The notes: generated from the letters alone by a model not told the origin. DNA of 64,000 bases from Corynebacterium sp. (GCF_030532965.1 NZ_JAUNKC010000016.1:1-64000); one strand, 5' to 3'. Counted from the stretch's first letter, positions 8,099 through 18,013 are shown. Numbers and translations are program-made.

Positions 8099-10414
8099 AT
8101 GAGCACTAAAATACCGGCGCACCCGTTAGAGAGCACCTTCGGCGTTACTGGAATGACCTGCACGTCGTGTTCGGGTCGAGTGCAACGAAAGCTCAATAAG
8201 GTCGCCGGTGTTTCCGCAACCGTGAATTTCGCCACGGAAACAGCTTCGGTGGCATACGACCCCGAGCAGGTCAGCTCAGCAGAAATTATTCAGGTGATCC
8301 GGGACGCGGGGTTCGATGCTTTTGAAATCATGGGGGATTCAGGCGCGGCGGCGCAGACCGAGGAATCCTCTGCGGAACCGCAGTCTTCCGCCGCGCAGGC
8401 GACAGATCCGGAGATTCAACGCGCCGTCCATGCTGCTGATTTAAAGAAACGGTTGATTATCTCGGCGATTCTTGCATTGCCGGTTTTTCTGCTTTCGATG
8501 GTGCATCAGCTGCAATTCGATAATTGGCAGTGGTTGTGTTTTGCCCTAACCAGTGCGGTTTTCTTCTATGGCGGGAAGCCATTTCACAATGCTGCGTGGA
8601 CGAATCTCAAGCATGGTTCGTTCACGATGGACACCTTGATTTCGCTGGGCACGGGCGCTGCGTATGCGTGGAGTGTATGGGCGCTCTTCTTCGGCGACGC
8701 CGGGGATAACGCCATGCGGATGCATATGAGTTTCTCCGCACATTCGCATCACGGTTCCGATCAGATTTACCTGGAATCGGTCGCGATGGTCACGGTGTTT
8801 TTATTGCTGGGACGGTGGTTCGAGACCCGCGCGAAGGGGCGCAGTTCCGAGGCATTGCGTACCCTGCTGAACTTGGGCGCGGCGGAGGCGGTTGTGCTTG
8901 TCGACGCCGATACGCACCCGAAGGAACAACGCGTCCCGATCTCGCGGTTGCAGGTGGGCGATGTTTTTGTGGTTCGACCCGGGGAGAAAATTGCAACGGA
9001 CGGTGTTGTTGTTTCGGGTCATTCCGCTGTGGATGAGTCGATGCTTACTGGTGAATCAGTGCCGGTAGAGGTCGGCGTCGACGACATGGTCACTGGTGCC
9101 ACGATCAATATGTCGGGTCGGTTGGTGGTGCGTGCCACCCGGGTTGGGGCGGATACCACGTTGGCGCAATTAGGGAAGCTGGTCAGCGATGCCCAGGCGC
9201 GAAAAGCCCCGGTGCAAAAACTGGCCGACCGGATCTCCCAGGTTTTTGTCCCAGCGGTGATCCTGATTGCGATCATCACCCTCGCGGTTCATCTGTGGGT
9301 ATTGGGCAGCTCCGTCACGGATGCTTTCACCGCCGCGGTGGCCGTGCTCATCATCGCCTGTCCGTGCGCCTTAGGCTTGGCGACGCCGACAGCGCTGCTG
9401 GTGGGAACGGGTCGCGGTGCCCAGCTGGGGTTGTTAATCAATGGGCCCGAGGTTTTGGAAAGCACCCGGAGAATTACCACGATCGTGCTGGATAAAACCG
9501 GTACGTTGACCACCGGCGTCATGCAGGTCTCTCATGTGCAACCGCTGCCCGGGTTCTCGGAGTCCGCGGTGCTAGCTGCGGCAGCGGCTGTAGAAAACGC
9601 ATCGGAGCACCCGATCGCGCAGGCGATAGTGGGCGCGGCAAAGGACAAGAAACTCCCGGTGGATACGGTTTCCGATTTCCGAAACGAACCCGGCATTGGC
9701 GTCAGCGGCATTGTGGCGGGCGACCGGGTGAGCGTCGGCAAGCTAAGTGCCGAGGCACCGGAAGAAGCCCGCGACGTTTTCGCCGAAGCTGAGGCAACTG
9801 GTGCCACGGCGGTCGCGGTACGCATCAACGATCAGCTCGCCGGAATCATAGCCGTTACCGATCAACCGAAACCGAGCAGCGCCACAGCGATTGCCACGAT
9901 GAAGGAATTAGGGTTAACCCCCATCGTGTTGACCGGAGACAACGCAGGCGCGGCCGCGCGAGTAGCAGGCGAAGTGGGGATTCATTCTGACAATGTGATC
10001 GCTGGTGTCCTCCCCGAAGGAAAAGTCGATGCTATTGCCGACCTGCAACAACGCGGTGAAGTTGTGGCGATGGTTGGTGACGGAATTAACGACGCTGCGG
10101 CACTAGCCCAGGCGGATTTGGGCATCGCTATGGGCGCGGGCACGGATGTGGCGATTGAGGCATCGGATATCACGCTCATGCACAACGATCCGGTGGGCGC
10201 GGTCGACGCCATTCGGCTTTCGCGTCGAACACTCGCGATAATTAAAGGCAATTTATTCTGGGCGTTCGCTTACAACGTCATTTTGATACCCGTGGCCGCC
10301 TGGGGGTTGCTCAATCCGATGTTGGCTGGCGCGGCCATGGCATTTTCCTCAGTTTTTGTGGTTTCTAATTCGCTTCGGCTGAAGTCTTTTCAACCAAGCA
10401 CCCCCGCCCGGTAG
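8099..10414 (+). CDS. copA: Cu(I)-exporting P1B-type ATPase
   Basis: The protein has 771 residues. The N-terminal HMA domain carries GMTCTSC (Cys21, Cys24). An eight-helix P1B core follows, with TGES in the actuator domain, the metal-binding CPC near residue 422 (ACPCALG), the phosphorylation site DKTGTLT near 464, an HP motif near 502, and GDGIND near 659. CPC plus the TMH7/8 residues fit the Cu(I) group. It pumps Cu(I) out of the cytoplasm, fed by the CopZ encoded just upstream. A His/Met-rich extracytoplasmic loop ([14 protein letters not shown], about 203-216) is unusual and may collect or release copper. Confidence 0.93.
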   Translation: MSTKIPAHPLESTFGVTGMTCTSCSGRVQRKLNKVAGVSATVNFATETASVAYDPEQVSSAEIIQVIRDAGFDAFEIMGDSGAAAQTEESSAEPQSSAAQATDPEIQRAVHAADLKKRLIISAILALPVFLLSMVHQLQFDNWQWLCFALTSAVFFYGGKPFHNAAWTNLKHGSFTMDTLISLGTGAAYAWSVWALFFGDAGDNAMRMHMSFSAHSHHGSDQIYLESVAMVTVFLLLGRWFETRAKGRSSEALRTLLNLGAAEAVVLVDADTHPKEQRVPISRLQVGDVFVVRPGEKIATDGVVVSGHSAVDESMLTGESVPVEVGVDDMVTGATINMSGRLVVRATRVGADTTLAQLGKLVSDAQARKAPVQKLADRISQVFVPAVILIAIITLAVHLWVLGSSVTDAFTAAVAVLIIACPCALGLATPTALLVGTGRGAQLGLLINGPEVLESTRRITTIVLDKTGTLTTGVMQVSHVQPLPGFSESAVLAAAAAVENASEHPIAQAIVGAAKDKKLPVDTVSDFRNEPGIGVSGIVAGDRVSVGKLSAEAPEEARDVFAEAEATGATAVAVRINDQLAGIIAVTDQPKPSSATAIATMKELGLTPIVLTGDNAGAAARVAGEVGIHSDNVIAGVLPEGKVDAIADLQQRGEVVAMVGDGINDAAALAQADLGIAMGAGTDVAIEASDITLMHNDPVGAVDAIRLSRRTLAIIKGNLFWAFAYNVILIPVAAWGLLNPMLAGAAMAFSSVFVVSNSLRLKSFQPSTPAR

Positions 10415-10483
10415 CGGTGCCGCTCTCACCGTTGTAGCTGATGAACAGGGAAAATAGCCGTAGTCGCCGCAGCTGCGACTGTA

Positions 10484-10502
10484 GTTAGTGTAATTTTTAC
10501 AC
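10484..10502 (+). promoter_or_regulatory. Palindrome upstream of the NiaP-like transporter gene
   Basis: GTGTAA-TTT-TTACAC (10488-10502) is a perfect 6-3-6 dyad preceded by GTTAGTG (10484-10490). It lies about 105 bases upstream of the transporter gene in a 190-base intergenic gap. The position fits a regulator site; the regulator is unknown. Confidence 0.4.
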
Positions 10503-10605
10503 CCCCATTCGGCCCGGCATTGGCCGCCCCCTCGGTCAAGCACCTATCATGTGCACCACAAGGTGAGCTGCGCCACGCAACTGCCCAACGAGAGGATTTT
10601 CCGCC

Positions 10606-11949
10606 ATGCATACCAACCCGGGAATCGAACTAAGCCGCAATCAACGCCTGGACCAATTGCCACTGACCGGTAAACATAAGCGAATGCTTATCGGATCCGG
10701 CATCGGCTGGGCTCTTGATGCCATGGATGTGGGGCTGATCTCGTTCATCATGGCCGCATTGGTCGCGCATTGGGGGCTCAGCACAACGGAGACCTCGTGG
10801 CTGGCAGCCATCGGTTTCGTCGGCATGGCGGTGGGAGCGACCTTCGGTGGGTTACTGGCCGATAAATTCGGTCGACGCCAAATTTTCGCCGCCACCCTAT
10901 TGGTGTATGGCCTAGCCACCGGCGCGTCCGCGCTGGCAGGCGGCTTGGCAACCCTGATGGTATTACGGTTTATCGTCGGGCTAGGTTTAGGCGCGGAATT
11001 GCCCGTGGCCTCAACACTCATCTCGGAATTTTCGCCGCGCACAATCCGGGGCCGCATGGTAGTCGCCCTGGAAGCGTTCTGGGCGCTGGGGTGGATCATG
11101 GCCGCCATCATCGGCCGCTTTGTCGTGTCTAGCGGCGATAATGGCTGGCGCTGGGCGCTGGCCTTAGGTTGCGTCCCTGCGCTTTATGCCTTGTTCGTCC
11201 GGTTGAAACTGCCCGAATCCGTGCGTTTTTTGGAAGCACAGGGACGGCATTCAGAAGCAGAAGAGATCGTCGCCAGTTTTGAAGCAGAGGCACCTCCTAC
11301 CCATAACCGCGGCGAGGTCAAGACCGACATAACTGATACCCCCAAAACCGATAATATTGGTGCCCAAACCTCGTTGTGGGCAGCGCCACTACGCCGTCGG
11401 ACTGCCGCATTGTGGATCGTGTGGTTTTGTATCAACCTCAGTTACTACGGCGCATTCATTTGGATTCCATCGTTACTAGTCGCTGATGGTTTCACCCTGG
11501 TGAAAAGCTTCCAGTTCACGCTCATCATCACTCTTGCTCAACTGCCTGGTTACGCCGTGGCGGCATGGCTCATTGAGGTTTGGGGGCGCCGCGCCACCCT
11601 AGCAACTTTCTTGGCGGGTTCTGCCCTAGCCGCCGCTGGCTACGGCTTCGCAGGCTCGGAGGCAACGATCATCCTCGCAGGCTGCCTGCTATCCTTTTTT
11701 AATCTGGGCGCGTGGGGAGCGCTTTATGCCATTGGGCCAGAACTCTACCCCACCTCGATTCGCGGGCGCGGCACTGGCGCAGCAGCTGGTTTTGGCAGAA
11801 TTGCTTCCATCATCGCGCCGCTAATTGTCCCACCGATCATCAGCATCGGCGGGACAGGAACGCTGTTCGGCGTGTTCGGGGCAGCTTTTGCCATCGCAGC
11901 TCTCGCGACCTTAACGCTGCCGGAACAACGCGGCGTGGCCATAAACTAG
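10606..11949 (+). CDS. MFS transporter, NiaP-like
   Basis: The 447-residue, 12-helix transporter of the major facilitator superfamily has the loop motif GGLLADKFGRR between helices 2 and 3 and a central hydrophilic loop of about 70 residues. The segment GWALDAMDVGLISFIMAAL and the later 'IVWFCINLSYYGAFIWIPSLL' and 'SFFNLGAWGALYAIGPELYP' closely resemble Bacillus NiaP/YceI, a niacin/nicotinamide importer. Niacin uptake is therefore the best guess, but related proteins carry aromatic acids. Its stop overlaps the end of the convergent gene by four bases. The palindrome at 10484-10502 may control it. Confidence 0.8.
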   Translation: MHTNPGIELSRNQRLDQLPLTGKHKRMLIGSGIGWALDAMDVGLISFIMAALVAHWGLSTTETSWLAAIGFVGMAVGATFGGLLADKFGRRQIFAATLLVYGLATGASALAGGLATLMVLRFIVGLGLGAELPVASTLISEFSPRTIRGRMVVALEAFWALGWIMAAIIGRFVVSSGDNGWRWALALGCVPALYALFVRLKLPESVRFLEAQGRHSEAEEIVASFEAEAPPTHNRGEVKTDITDTPKTDNIGAQTSLWAAPLRRRTAALWIVWFCINLSYYGAFIWIPSLLVADGFTLVKSFQFTLIITLAQLPGYAVAAWLIEVWGRRATLATFLAGSALAAAGYGFAGSEATIILAGCLLSFFNLGAWGALYAIGPELYPTSIRGRGTGAAAGFGRIASIIAPLIVPPIISIGGTGTLFGVFGAAFAIAALATLTLPEQRGVAIN

Positions 11950-12578
11950 GGGCGTTTCCAGGCAGAAGCCACTCCGTCGGGGCGCACCAGATATACGTAT
12001 CCGGCTTTATCTAGATAGACTTTTGGATCGGAATCGATATACTGCAAGGCCTCCGCATCTTGGGCATCCTGCTGTGGGGAACACCCCATAAGCGTGGTTA
12101 TTCCGGCCTCAGTCGTCTTGAGCACATTGACTTCAAACCACAGGCCTTGGTTTCGATGGTTGCAGCTCGCACCACCATAGAATTCTTGCAGATCAGCGGG
12201 AACCGCACCTGGTGGGAATTCCTCCATGAGGTAGTGCAATTCACTCGGGTTATCGGCCACGTATTCTCGGAACACGATCTTCGTCGATCGTGGTTCTTTG
12301 ACCGCAACCCAGGTTCCCGTTCGGATTTGCCGAAGCTGTTCAGGTGATGCGGGGGTCGCATCATTCGGCAGGGTGGTAGCTAATTCGATTGGTTGTGGAT
12401 CATTCGGCATGGGACTTGCGATAGGTGGTATGTCGGGAAGATAACTGTGGCTTAAATCGCCTGGGAAAGCAGTACTTTCAGAAGATGCATTAGGGATGAC
12501 TTCCGGCACTGGGCCCGTGACTGTGCCTACCAAGTGAAGTATCGTGGCAAGAACCGCAGCAAGCGTTTGGGTCATCAT
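11946..12578 (-). CDS. Secreted protein of unknown function
   Basis: The protein has 210 residues. The N-terminal MMTQTLAAVLATILHLVGTV looks like a signal peptide, followed by a Pro/Ser-rich spacer to about residue 75. A C-terminal domain starts near RTGTWVAVKEP and contains two Cys (GASCNHRNQG and MGCSPQQD) that could form a disulfide outside the cell. The domain looks like a small beta-rich secreted module; I do not recognise the family. The start at 12578 has AAGGAG eight bases upstream, better than the GTG at 12587 that overlaps it. Its 3' end overlaps the NiaP-like gene by four bases. Confidence 0.65.
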   Translation of the reverse strand: MMTQTLAAVLATILHLVGTVTGPVPEVIPNASSESTAFPGDLSHSYLPDIPPIASPMPNDPQPIELATTLPNDATPASPEQLRQIRTGTWVAVKEPRSTKIVFREYVADNPSELHYLMEEFPPGAVPADLQEFYGGASCNHRNQGLWFEVNVLKTTEAGITTLMGCSPQQDAQDAEALQYIDSDPKVYLDKAGYVYLVRPDGVASAWKRP

Positions 12579-12617
12579 CGTTATCACTCCTTTCGATACT
12601 CACGATGGCCGCTACTT

Positions 12618-12632
12618 GTTAGTGACACTAAC
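12618..12632 (-). promoter_or_regulatory. Perfect palindrome upstream of the secreted protein gene
   Basis: GTTAGTG-A-CACTAAC is a perfect 7-1-7 dyad located 40-54 bases upstream of the start at 12578. AACGAA/TTCGTT, a second imperfect dyad, overlaps its right end (12630-12645). Placement suits a repressor operator over the promoter. Confidence 0.5.
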
Positions 12633-12815
12633 GAAGGCTTTCGTTACATATTTTAGTATCGAAGACAAAAACGAAACTGCAGCAGGCTGGCTAGCTGCGC
12701 GATTAGCAAAACGTCACGAATAACTTGGATCCGGTGGGTCTTTTATCCGAGCGCGTCCGCCACGGCTTGCGCATGAAACCTACATCGGCGTGGCGTGACG
12801 CTGGCAGCCACCGCC

Positions 12816-14366
12816 TTACAGCTGGCGCGCCATGTCTTTGAAGCGGGAGAAGTGCAATTGGTGGGCCACTTGCACCGTATCAATGGGGCCACCACGGTGT
12901 TTCGCCAAAATGATGTCCGCTTCGCCAGCGCGGGTATCGTCCTTGTCCTGGCTATCGGGCCGGTACAACAGCATAACCATGTCGGCGTCCTGCTCCAAGG
13001 AACCAGATTCACGAAGGTCGGCGATCTGGGGTCGTTTATCTGTACGCGATTCCGGGCCACGGTTGAGCTGCGAAATGGCGATCAACGGAACATCGAGTTC
13101 CTTAGCCAATAGCTTTAGCTGGCGGGAAAATTCCGAGACTTCCTGTTGCCGGGATTCGGTCTTCTTACCAGAGCTCATAAGCTGCAGGTAGTCCACCACG
13201 ATCATCGACAGGTCGTGTTTTTGTTTCAGCTTGCGCGCTTTGGAGCGAATCTCCATCATAGTCAAGTTCGCCGAGTCGTCAATGAAGATAGGGGCCTGTT
13301 CGATCTGCCCCACCCGGGTGGCAAGCTTGGCCCAGTCTTCATCGGTAAGGCGCCCGGCCCGCATATCGGAAAGTTTGATGTCCGTTTCTGCCGACAGCAT
13401 ACGCATGACGATTTCGCTCTTCGACATTTCCAGAGAGAAAATCACCGCCGCCTTGTTGTGGACAATCGCGCAGGAACGAACGAAATCCAACGCCAAGGTC
13501 GATTTACCCACACCGGGACGCGCCGCCACGATGATCATCTGTCCACCGTGCAGGCCGTTGGTGAGATTATCGAGGTCCTGGAAACCGGTCGGCACACCTT
13601 GTGCCAACCCGCCGTGGAGCGCAATGGCATCCAATTCATCCATGGTGGGTTGAATCAGGTCCCGCAGTACAGCGTAGTCCTCGGCCGTATTTTTCTGGGC
13701 GATGGCGAAAACCTGCTGCTGCGCCATATCGATAACGGCATCGAGCTCCGCACCTTCGGTACCTTCGTAGCCAAGCTGGACGACGCGCGTGCCGGCGTCG
13801 ACAAGCCGCCGTAGGATCGCTTTCTCCGCAACAATCTCGGCGTAGTATCGGGCGTTGGCCGCCGTGGGCACGGAAGAAATAAGCGTATGCAGATACGGCG
13901 CGCCGCCAACGCGTTCTAGATCGTTATTCCGGTCGAGCCGACCGGCCACGATCACCGAGTCGATCTCTTTATTATCGGAAAACAGGTCAATGATGGCCGT
14001 GTAAATCAGCTGGTGGGCTGGCCTAAAGAAGTCTTCCGGCGACAGAGTTTCGATGATATCGACGACGGTATTGGGGCTCAGCAGCATCGCCCCCAGCACG
14101 CCTTGTTCCGCTTCGTTATCGTGTGGCGGTTGTCGATATTCGTCATACGCCCGCCGCGTCGAATCGTAGCGATCCCGTTGTTGTGGGTATCGCGGACGGC
14201 GCGCTGGCGGTTCGGCCGGGCCTTCGGGCGGCTCTGGAAGATCGAGGCTGGAAAAGTCCGCTTCCACCGGCGCGATCGCTGCGGATCCGTCGAAAGAGAC
14301 GCTGTGGGTAGCGGTTCCCACATCAGGTGCATCGTCGAAGCTTTGCGACGAATAATCGCTGCTCAT
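12816..14366 (-). CDS. dnaB: Replicative DNA helicase DnaB
   Basis: The protein has 516 residues. After a Pro/Arg-rich leader of about 70 residues, the DnaB N-terminal domain begins (PPHDNEAEQGVLGAMLLSPN) and is followed by the RecA-like helicase core. That core has Walker A ARPGVGKST near 285, the DnaB-specific SLEMSKSEIVMRML, Walker B MIVVDYLQLM and the arginine-containing AKHRGGP near the end. It is the hexameric 5'-3' helicase of the replisome. There is no intein. It lies downstream of rpsF-ssb-rplI as in other corynebacteria but is separated from them by the GH15 gene and a small membrane gene. Confidence 0.96.
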   Translation of the reverse strand: MSSDYSSQSFDDAPDVGTATHSVSFDGSAAIAPVEADFSSLDLPEPPEGPAEPPARRPRYPQQRDRYDSTRRAYDEYRQPPHDNEAEQGVLGAMLLSPNTVVDIIETLSPEDFFRPAHQLIYTAIIDLFSDNKEIDSVIVAGRLDRNNDLERVGGAPYLHTLISSVPTAANARYYAEIVAEKAILRRLVDAGTRVVQLGYEGTEGAELDAVIDMAQQQVFAIAQKNTAEDYAVLRDLIQPTMDELDAIALHGGLAQGVPTGFQDLDNLTNGLHGGQMIIVAARPGVGKSTLALDFVRSCAIVHNKAAVIFSLEMSKSEIVMRMLSAETDIKLSDMRAGRLTDEDWAKLATRVGQIEQAPIFIDDSANLTMMEIRSKARKLKQKHDLSMIVVDYLQLMSSGKKTESRQQEVSEFSRQLKLLAKELDVPLIAISQLNRGPESRTDKRPQIADLRESGSLEQDADMVMLLYRPDSQDKDDTRAGEADIILAKHRGGPIDTVQVAHQLHFSRFKDMARQL

Positions 14367-14479
14367 CTCTCGCGTTCCTCTCCCCTATAGCCCACCAAAA
14401 AGTAATGAACTCAGTGCCACATATGCAACCTAGGATTCTAGCGCACCAGTCTATCGAAGAAGGCATTGTCAAGAGTACT

Positions 14480-14498
14480 GCCTAGGCTCGGCCTAGGC
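14480..14498. repeat. Palindromic doublet of GCCTAGGC
   Basis: GCCTAGGC occurs at 14480-14487 and again at 14491-14498, giving both a direct repeat and a hairpin (GCCTAGG/CCTAGGC). It lies 30 bases past the stop of the small membrane gene and 110 bases before dnaB on the minus strand. It may be a weak terminator without a T-run or a protein-binding site. Confidence 0.4.
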
Positions 14499-14529
14499 GA
14501 TCGATCCCGCCAACCAGAAAAGCTGGGTA

Positions 14530-14886
14530 CTAGATATTCTTCTCGCCGTCGGTGGAGTTTTTACTCGCAATGGCCTTAATTGCGTCCACCACGGACGTCC
14601 CTGGGTTCTCAACGCGGTATCGACGTACCTCAGCCGGGTCGATCGGCTGGGTAATCTCCACCCCATCAAGCTTTTGTAGCGAGGTTTCGAGCCTGTGCAA
14701 CCATGAAAAGACGAGGGCAAAGAACGCTATCGAAGCTGCTAGATAATTGCCCATTATAACGGCGGCGATCCCGACAGAAACGAAGCCAGCCCACCCTATC
14801 CATTCCATTGCCTTTATGATGCGGATTCGACTCGTTGGTGTTTTCGTCACTGCCGTTGTCTCCAATTCTGTCTTGTATCGTTTCAA
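14530..14886 (-). CDS. Small membrane protein of unknown function
   Basis: The 118-residue protein has two predicted membrane helices (about residues 30-45 and 48-66) with a short loop between them. A basic N-terminus precedes them and a cytoplasmic C-terminal half follows, ending DAIKAIASKNSTDGEKNI. I do not recognise the family. It begins 15 bases after the stop of the GH15 gene, so the two are probably transcribed together; a palindrome follows its stop. Confidence 0.6.
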   Translation of the reverse strand: MKRYKTELETTAVTKTPTSRIRIIKAMEWIGWAGFVSVGIAAVIMGNYLAASIAFFALVFSWLHRLETSLQKLDGVEITQPIDPAEVRRYRVENPGTSVVDAIKAIASKNSTDGEKNI

Positions 14887-14900
14887 GGATGGCGAGGGGC

Positions 14901-16826
14901 TTATTTCCGCGCAGCTTTAGCGGCGCTAATCGCCGCAGCTGCCCTGATTACGCCAATATGCGAAAACGCTTGGGGAAAGTTTCCAGCCAGTCGGCCGTGT
15001 TCCGGGTCGTATTCCTCGGCGAGGAACCCCAATTCGGTAGCGTAGCTTGCCAACTGATTCATCAATTTCTCGGCATCGTCGATCCGTCCGGCAGCGGCAT
15101 ACTGCTCAACGAGCCAGAAATTACAGATGAGGAATGGGTATTCATGGCCGCTAAGCCCATCCACCGCGAGATTACCGGTGCCAGTCGGGTCGGTTCGGTA
15201 CCGGTAGATCAAGCCGTGGCTGTCGCCGTGAATGTCCTTCAGGTCCCGTTCGATTGCGGTGACGGTTCGTTTCATCAGCAGGTCGTCCGCTGCGATGAAC
15301 CCGGTTTGCGGTATTTGCAATAACGAAGCATCCACGGCACGTGGGTATCCTTCGTAGGTTTGCAGAAACGTACCGGTTTTCTCGTCGAATCCGCGCGAAA
15401 TAATCTCCTCCCGCAATTCAATCCGGCGTTGCCGCCACATAGCAATATCGGCGCCGTTCGCCAGCTGCGGGTCGCTTTCCACCGCAGTAATGCCCGCGTT
15501 GAACGCCGCCCACATCATCACGCGGCCGTGGGTGAAATAGTGCAATTCGCCGCGCATTTCCCAAATGCCGTGATCCCGACGCTCAAAATTCGCATCGCAA
15601 TAATCCAGCAGCTTCTTTTGCAGCTCCCAAGACTGCGGGGTTTCCGCAATCCCGAATTCACGCAGTTTGGCCAGCACAAGCATCAACTCACCCGCGACGT
15701 CGGCTTGGTACTGCTCAACCGCGCCATTTCCGATCCGCACGGGCAGTGACCGTTCGTAGCCAGGTAGGTGCGCAAGAATTCGCTCATCTAAGTTCGTTTC
15801 ACCGCGCACACCGTACATGATCCGAAGCTTGTCGACGTCCTCACCGATGACGGCGCACAACCAATCCCGCCAGCGCCGCGCATACCCGGTGGCGTCGACA
15901 AGCCCCATAGTCTGGGCGATGAGCAGCGCCTCAATGCTAAACGCCGAATCACGCAACCAGCAGTAGCGATAGTCCCAGTTACGTTCGCCGCCGAAATCCT
16001 CCGGTAGCGACGCGGTGGGGGCAGCCAAAACCGCACCGTTGGCTAAGCAGAGCGCCTCAAGGGCGGTCACCGATTGTTGTAGAAGCGTCTCCCACTGAGC
16101 TATCCCCTGGGGAATCGATGCGGTAGTTGTGGGTTTCGGCGCCGCTTCGTTAAAACCCGCTGCGAGGTTATTATTGTCTGTTTCGGTGGCATTCAGCAAC
16201 AACTCCCACCGTTCTTCCTCCCCAGCTGAGAGCGTAAATTCCTCATAAAAGTCGCTGGCAATATCGGAGACGAGGATCGGCAGTCGACCGAAAAACGTGG
16301 TTTCCAACTCACCGGCCTCGTTAAAGAACTCGTAGACATCAATCGCATTTTCGTGACGTTGCCAGGCCGGACACTGGAGGCCGTAATTAATGCGGGGCCG
16401 CAGATCATGCTGCACTGTCACCTCTCCTTCGGTGCAGCTAAGTTCGCGGCTGATAATGCTTGCGCCTGTTTCGGCGACAGCCAACCTATCCCGTACCACC
16501 GCAACCCCAGTCGCGGTGGTCCACGTGGTTCTCAGCACCGGATAGTGAGAAGTAGGTTCTTCATACTCCCACTGAATATCTGTCGGCTCTGTTAGGCTGA
16601 TGCGCCAGCAACCGTGATTACTCGTCCCCACCAGTGCCGCAAAGATGGCTTCGCCATCAACCTGTGGGCAAAGCCAATCAATGCTGCCGTACCGCGAGCA
16701 CAAGGCCACGGTACGGTGATTGCTGAGTAGACCGTAGTCCTCAAGGGGAACGCTTTCCCCTTGTTCGTAGTATCGGGCTACGCCATCCAGTACGGGATTC
16801 ATGTATTCTTTTTTACCTGAAAACAT
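14901..16826 (-). CDS. Glycoside hydrolase family 15 protein (glucoamylase/trehalase type)
   Basis: The protein has 641 residues. An N-terminal beta-sandwich region begins LLSNHRTVALCSRYGSIDWL, followed by the (alpha/alpha)6 GH15 catalytic barrel with the hallmark NWDYRYCWLRDSAFSIEAL and the catalytic-region segment GIWEMRGELHYFTHGRVMMW. There is no signal peptide, so it acts in the cytoplasm. Relatives cleave terminal alpha-glucosides; actinobacterial homologues include trehalases as well as glucoamylase-like enzymes, so the exact substrate is open. The start could also be ATG 16802 (MNPVLDGVARYY), preceded by AAAAAAGAA; the longer form is given. The DnaA-box cluster lies upstream. Confidence 0.88.
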   Translation of the reverse strand: MFSGKKEYMNPVLDGVARYYEQGESVPLEDYGLLSNHRTVALCSRYGSIDWLCPQVDGEAIFAALVGTSNHGCWRISLTEPTDIQWEYEEPTSHYPVLRTTWTTATGVAVVRDRLAVAETGASIISRELSCTEGEVTVQHDLRPRINYGLQCPAWQRHENAIDVYEFFNEAGELETTFFGRLPILVSDIASDFYEEFTLSAGEEERWELLLNATETDNNNLAAGFNEAAPKPTTTASIPQGIAQWETLLQQSVTALEALCLANGAVLAAPTASLPEDFGGERNWDYRYCWLRDSAFSIEALLIAQTMGLVDATGYARRWRDWLCAVIGEDVDKLRIMYGVRGETNLDERILAHLPGYERSLPVRIGNGAVEQYQADVAGELMLVLAKLREFGIAETPQSWELQKKLLDYCDANFERRDHGIWEMRGELHYFTHGRVMMWAAFNAGITAVESDPQLANGADIAMWRQRRIELREEIISRGFDEKTGTFLQTYEGYPRAVDASLLQIPQTGFIAADDLLMKRTVTAIERDLKDIHGDSHGLIYRYRTDPTGTGNLAVDGLSGHEYPFLICNFWLVEQYAAAGRIDDAEKLMNQLASYATELGFLAEEYDPEHGRLAGNFPQAFSHIGVIRAAAAISAAKAARK

Positions 16827-16979
16827 CGGACATAAATAGTTGCTAAGGATTTTTCCCCAGACTTACTGAGACGAAAACATCTTTATCTGTTTTCACATCA
16901 GTTTCAACGCCCAGGCCGCCACCTGCCATCACATTCTCTACCACAGATTTTCGGCTTAAACAATTCTAAAATTGCAAAG

Positions 16980-17237
16980 TTATCCACAGGCGCTGTGAAT
17001 AAACCTGTTTATGGACAGTGGAATACTGTGGAAGGCTGTGGATAACTTCCCACCCAACGCCAAAAATCCCCCAGTTTTATCCCAAAACCCCATGTCAAAC
17101 CTAATTTCACCCCTGTGGATAACTTTCATCGCTTCAGTGGAAAACCGCTTCAAGCAGTGCGTTTGACAATGGTGCTTGAGGTAGTTTTTCGGTGTGGAAA
17201 ACCCGCACCGCGTGAGTTTTCCCACAAGTTATCCACA
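16980..17237. other. Cluster of DnaA boxes
   Basis: Four perfect TTATCCACA boxes occur: 16980-16988 (+), 17037-17045 (-), 17114-17122 (-) and 17229-17237 (+). Single-mismatch copies lie at 16994-17002 (TGTGAATAA) and 17193-17201 (TGTGGAAAA). They fall in a 640-base stretch without a gene between the GH15 gene and rplI. An AT-richer patch follows near 17325-17350. This density is far above chance and resembles an origin, or a DnaA-titration or reactivation site, rather than a promoter. Confidence 0.8.
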
Positions 17238-17356
17238 ACCGGCTTGGGATAAATCACAATCGGGGGTGAATCGGTTCAGCGATGTCACTTTCAGGAACCG
17301 AAAATAGCGGAAACCCCACCGAGAAATCTGAAAAATATCTTAATGAGTAAAGAAAC

Positions 17357-17406
17357 GAACGGACCAGCCGCTGCCTGGTAGGAAAGCCAGGCGGGCCGGT
17401 CCGTTC
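17357..17406 (-). terminator. Terminator after rplI
   Basis: GAACGGACC (17357-17365) pairs with GGTCCGTTC (17398-17406), enclosing a second stem CTGCCTGG/CCAGGC. On the minus strand it is followed by a T-rich CGTTTCTTT. It would end the rpsF-ssb-rplI operon. Confidence 0.75.
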
Positions 17407-17463
17407 AATGCTGTTGTCGTTGGGTCACCCACTATGGCGACCGTCGCTGCTTAGTGCCTGTAA

Positions 17464-17916
17464 TTAGGCAGCAACGACCTCGAAGTTCACCGTTGCTGCG
17501 ATGGTGGAGTGCAGCTTAACGTTTACCTTGTATGCACCAGTAGTCTTTACCAAAGACTTGGGCAATTCAATGGAACGCTTGTCCAGGTTCGGGCCACCTG
17601 CTGCCTTAACGGCTGCGGCGATGTCATCTGCGGATACAGAGCCGAAGATCTTGCCCTTCTCAGAGGTGCGCACAGAAACCTTTACACCTTCCAGTGCTTC
17701 CAGCTGTGCTTTTACTTCACGCGCGTGGTCGAGGTCGCGGATAGCGCGAGCCTCCTGGGCACGCTTGATGCCCTCGATCTGCTTCTCAGCGCCGCGGGTG
17801 GCTACGATGGCCAGGCCGCGCGGAAGCAGGTAGTTACGTCCGTAGCCGTCTTTAACCTCAACGATGTCGCCTGCGACACCGAGGTTTTCAACGGCGGCGG
17901 TGAGGATCAGCTTCAT
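17464..17916 (-). CDS. rplI: 50S ribosomal protein L9
   Basis: At 150 residues it has the normal length. The N-terminal domain carries the L9 signature region [21 protein letters not shown], joined by a long helix to the C-terminal domain ending TVNFEVVAA. It binds domain V of 23S rRNA near the L1 stalk. It is the third gene of the rpsF-ssb-rplI operon; no rpsR gene is found between ssb and rplI, as is usual for corynebacteria. Confidence 0.97.
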   Translation of the reverse strand: MKLILTAAVENLGVAGDIVEVKDGYGRNYLLPRGLAIVATRGAEKQIEGIKRAQEARAIRDLDHAREVKAQLEALEGVKVSVRTSEKGKIFGSVSADDIAAAVKAAGGPNLDKRSIELPKSLVKTTGAYKVNVKLHSTIAATVNFEVVAA

Positions 17917-18013
17917 GATCCCTGCCTTTCGTGGTCTTTAGCACCCGAGCTAACTAGTACCTCGGGAAAGTTTTACATCTGTGTTATTGGTTATGTCAGG
18001 TACGCGACGCGAA

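Noticed and set aside
13146..13814. Plus-strand frame of 222 codons opposite dnaB
   Set aside because: It lies wholly within the well-supported dnaB gene and has no recognisable domain.
16980..17225. Minus-strand frame of 81 codons over the DnaA boxes
   Set aside because: The composition is not protein-like, no ribosome-binding site is seen, and the region is explained by the DnaA-box cluster.
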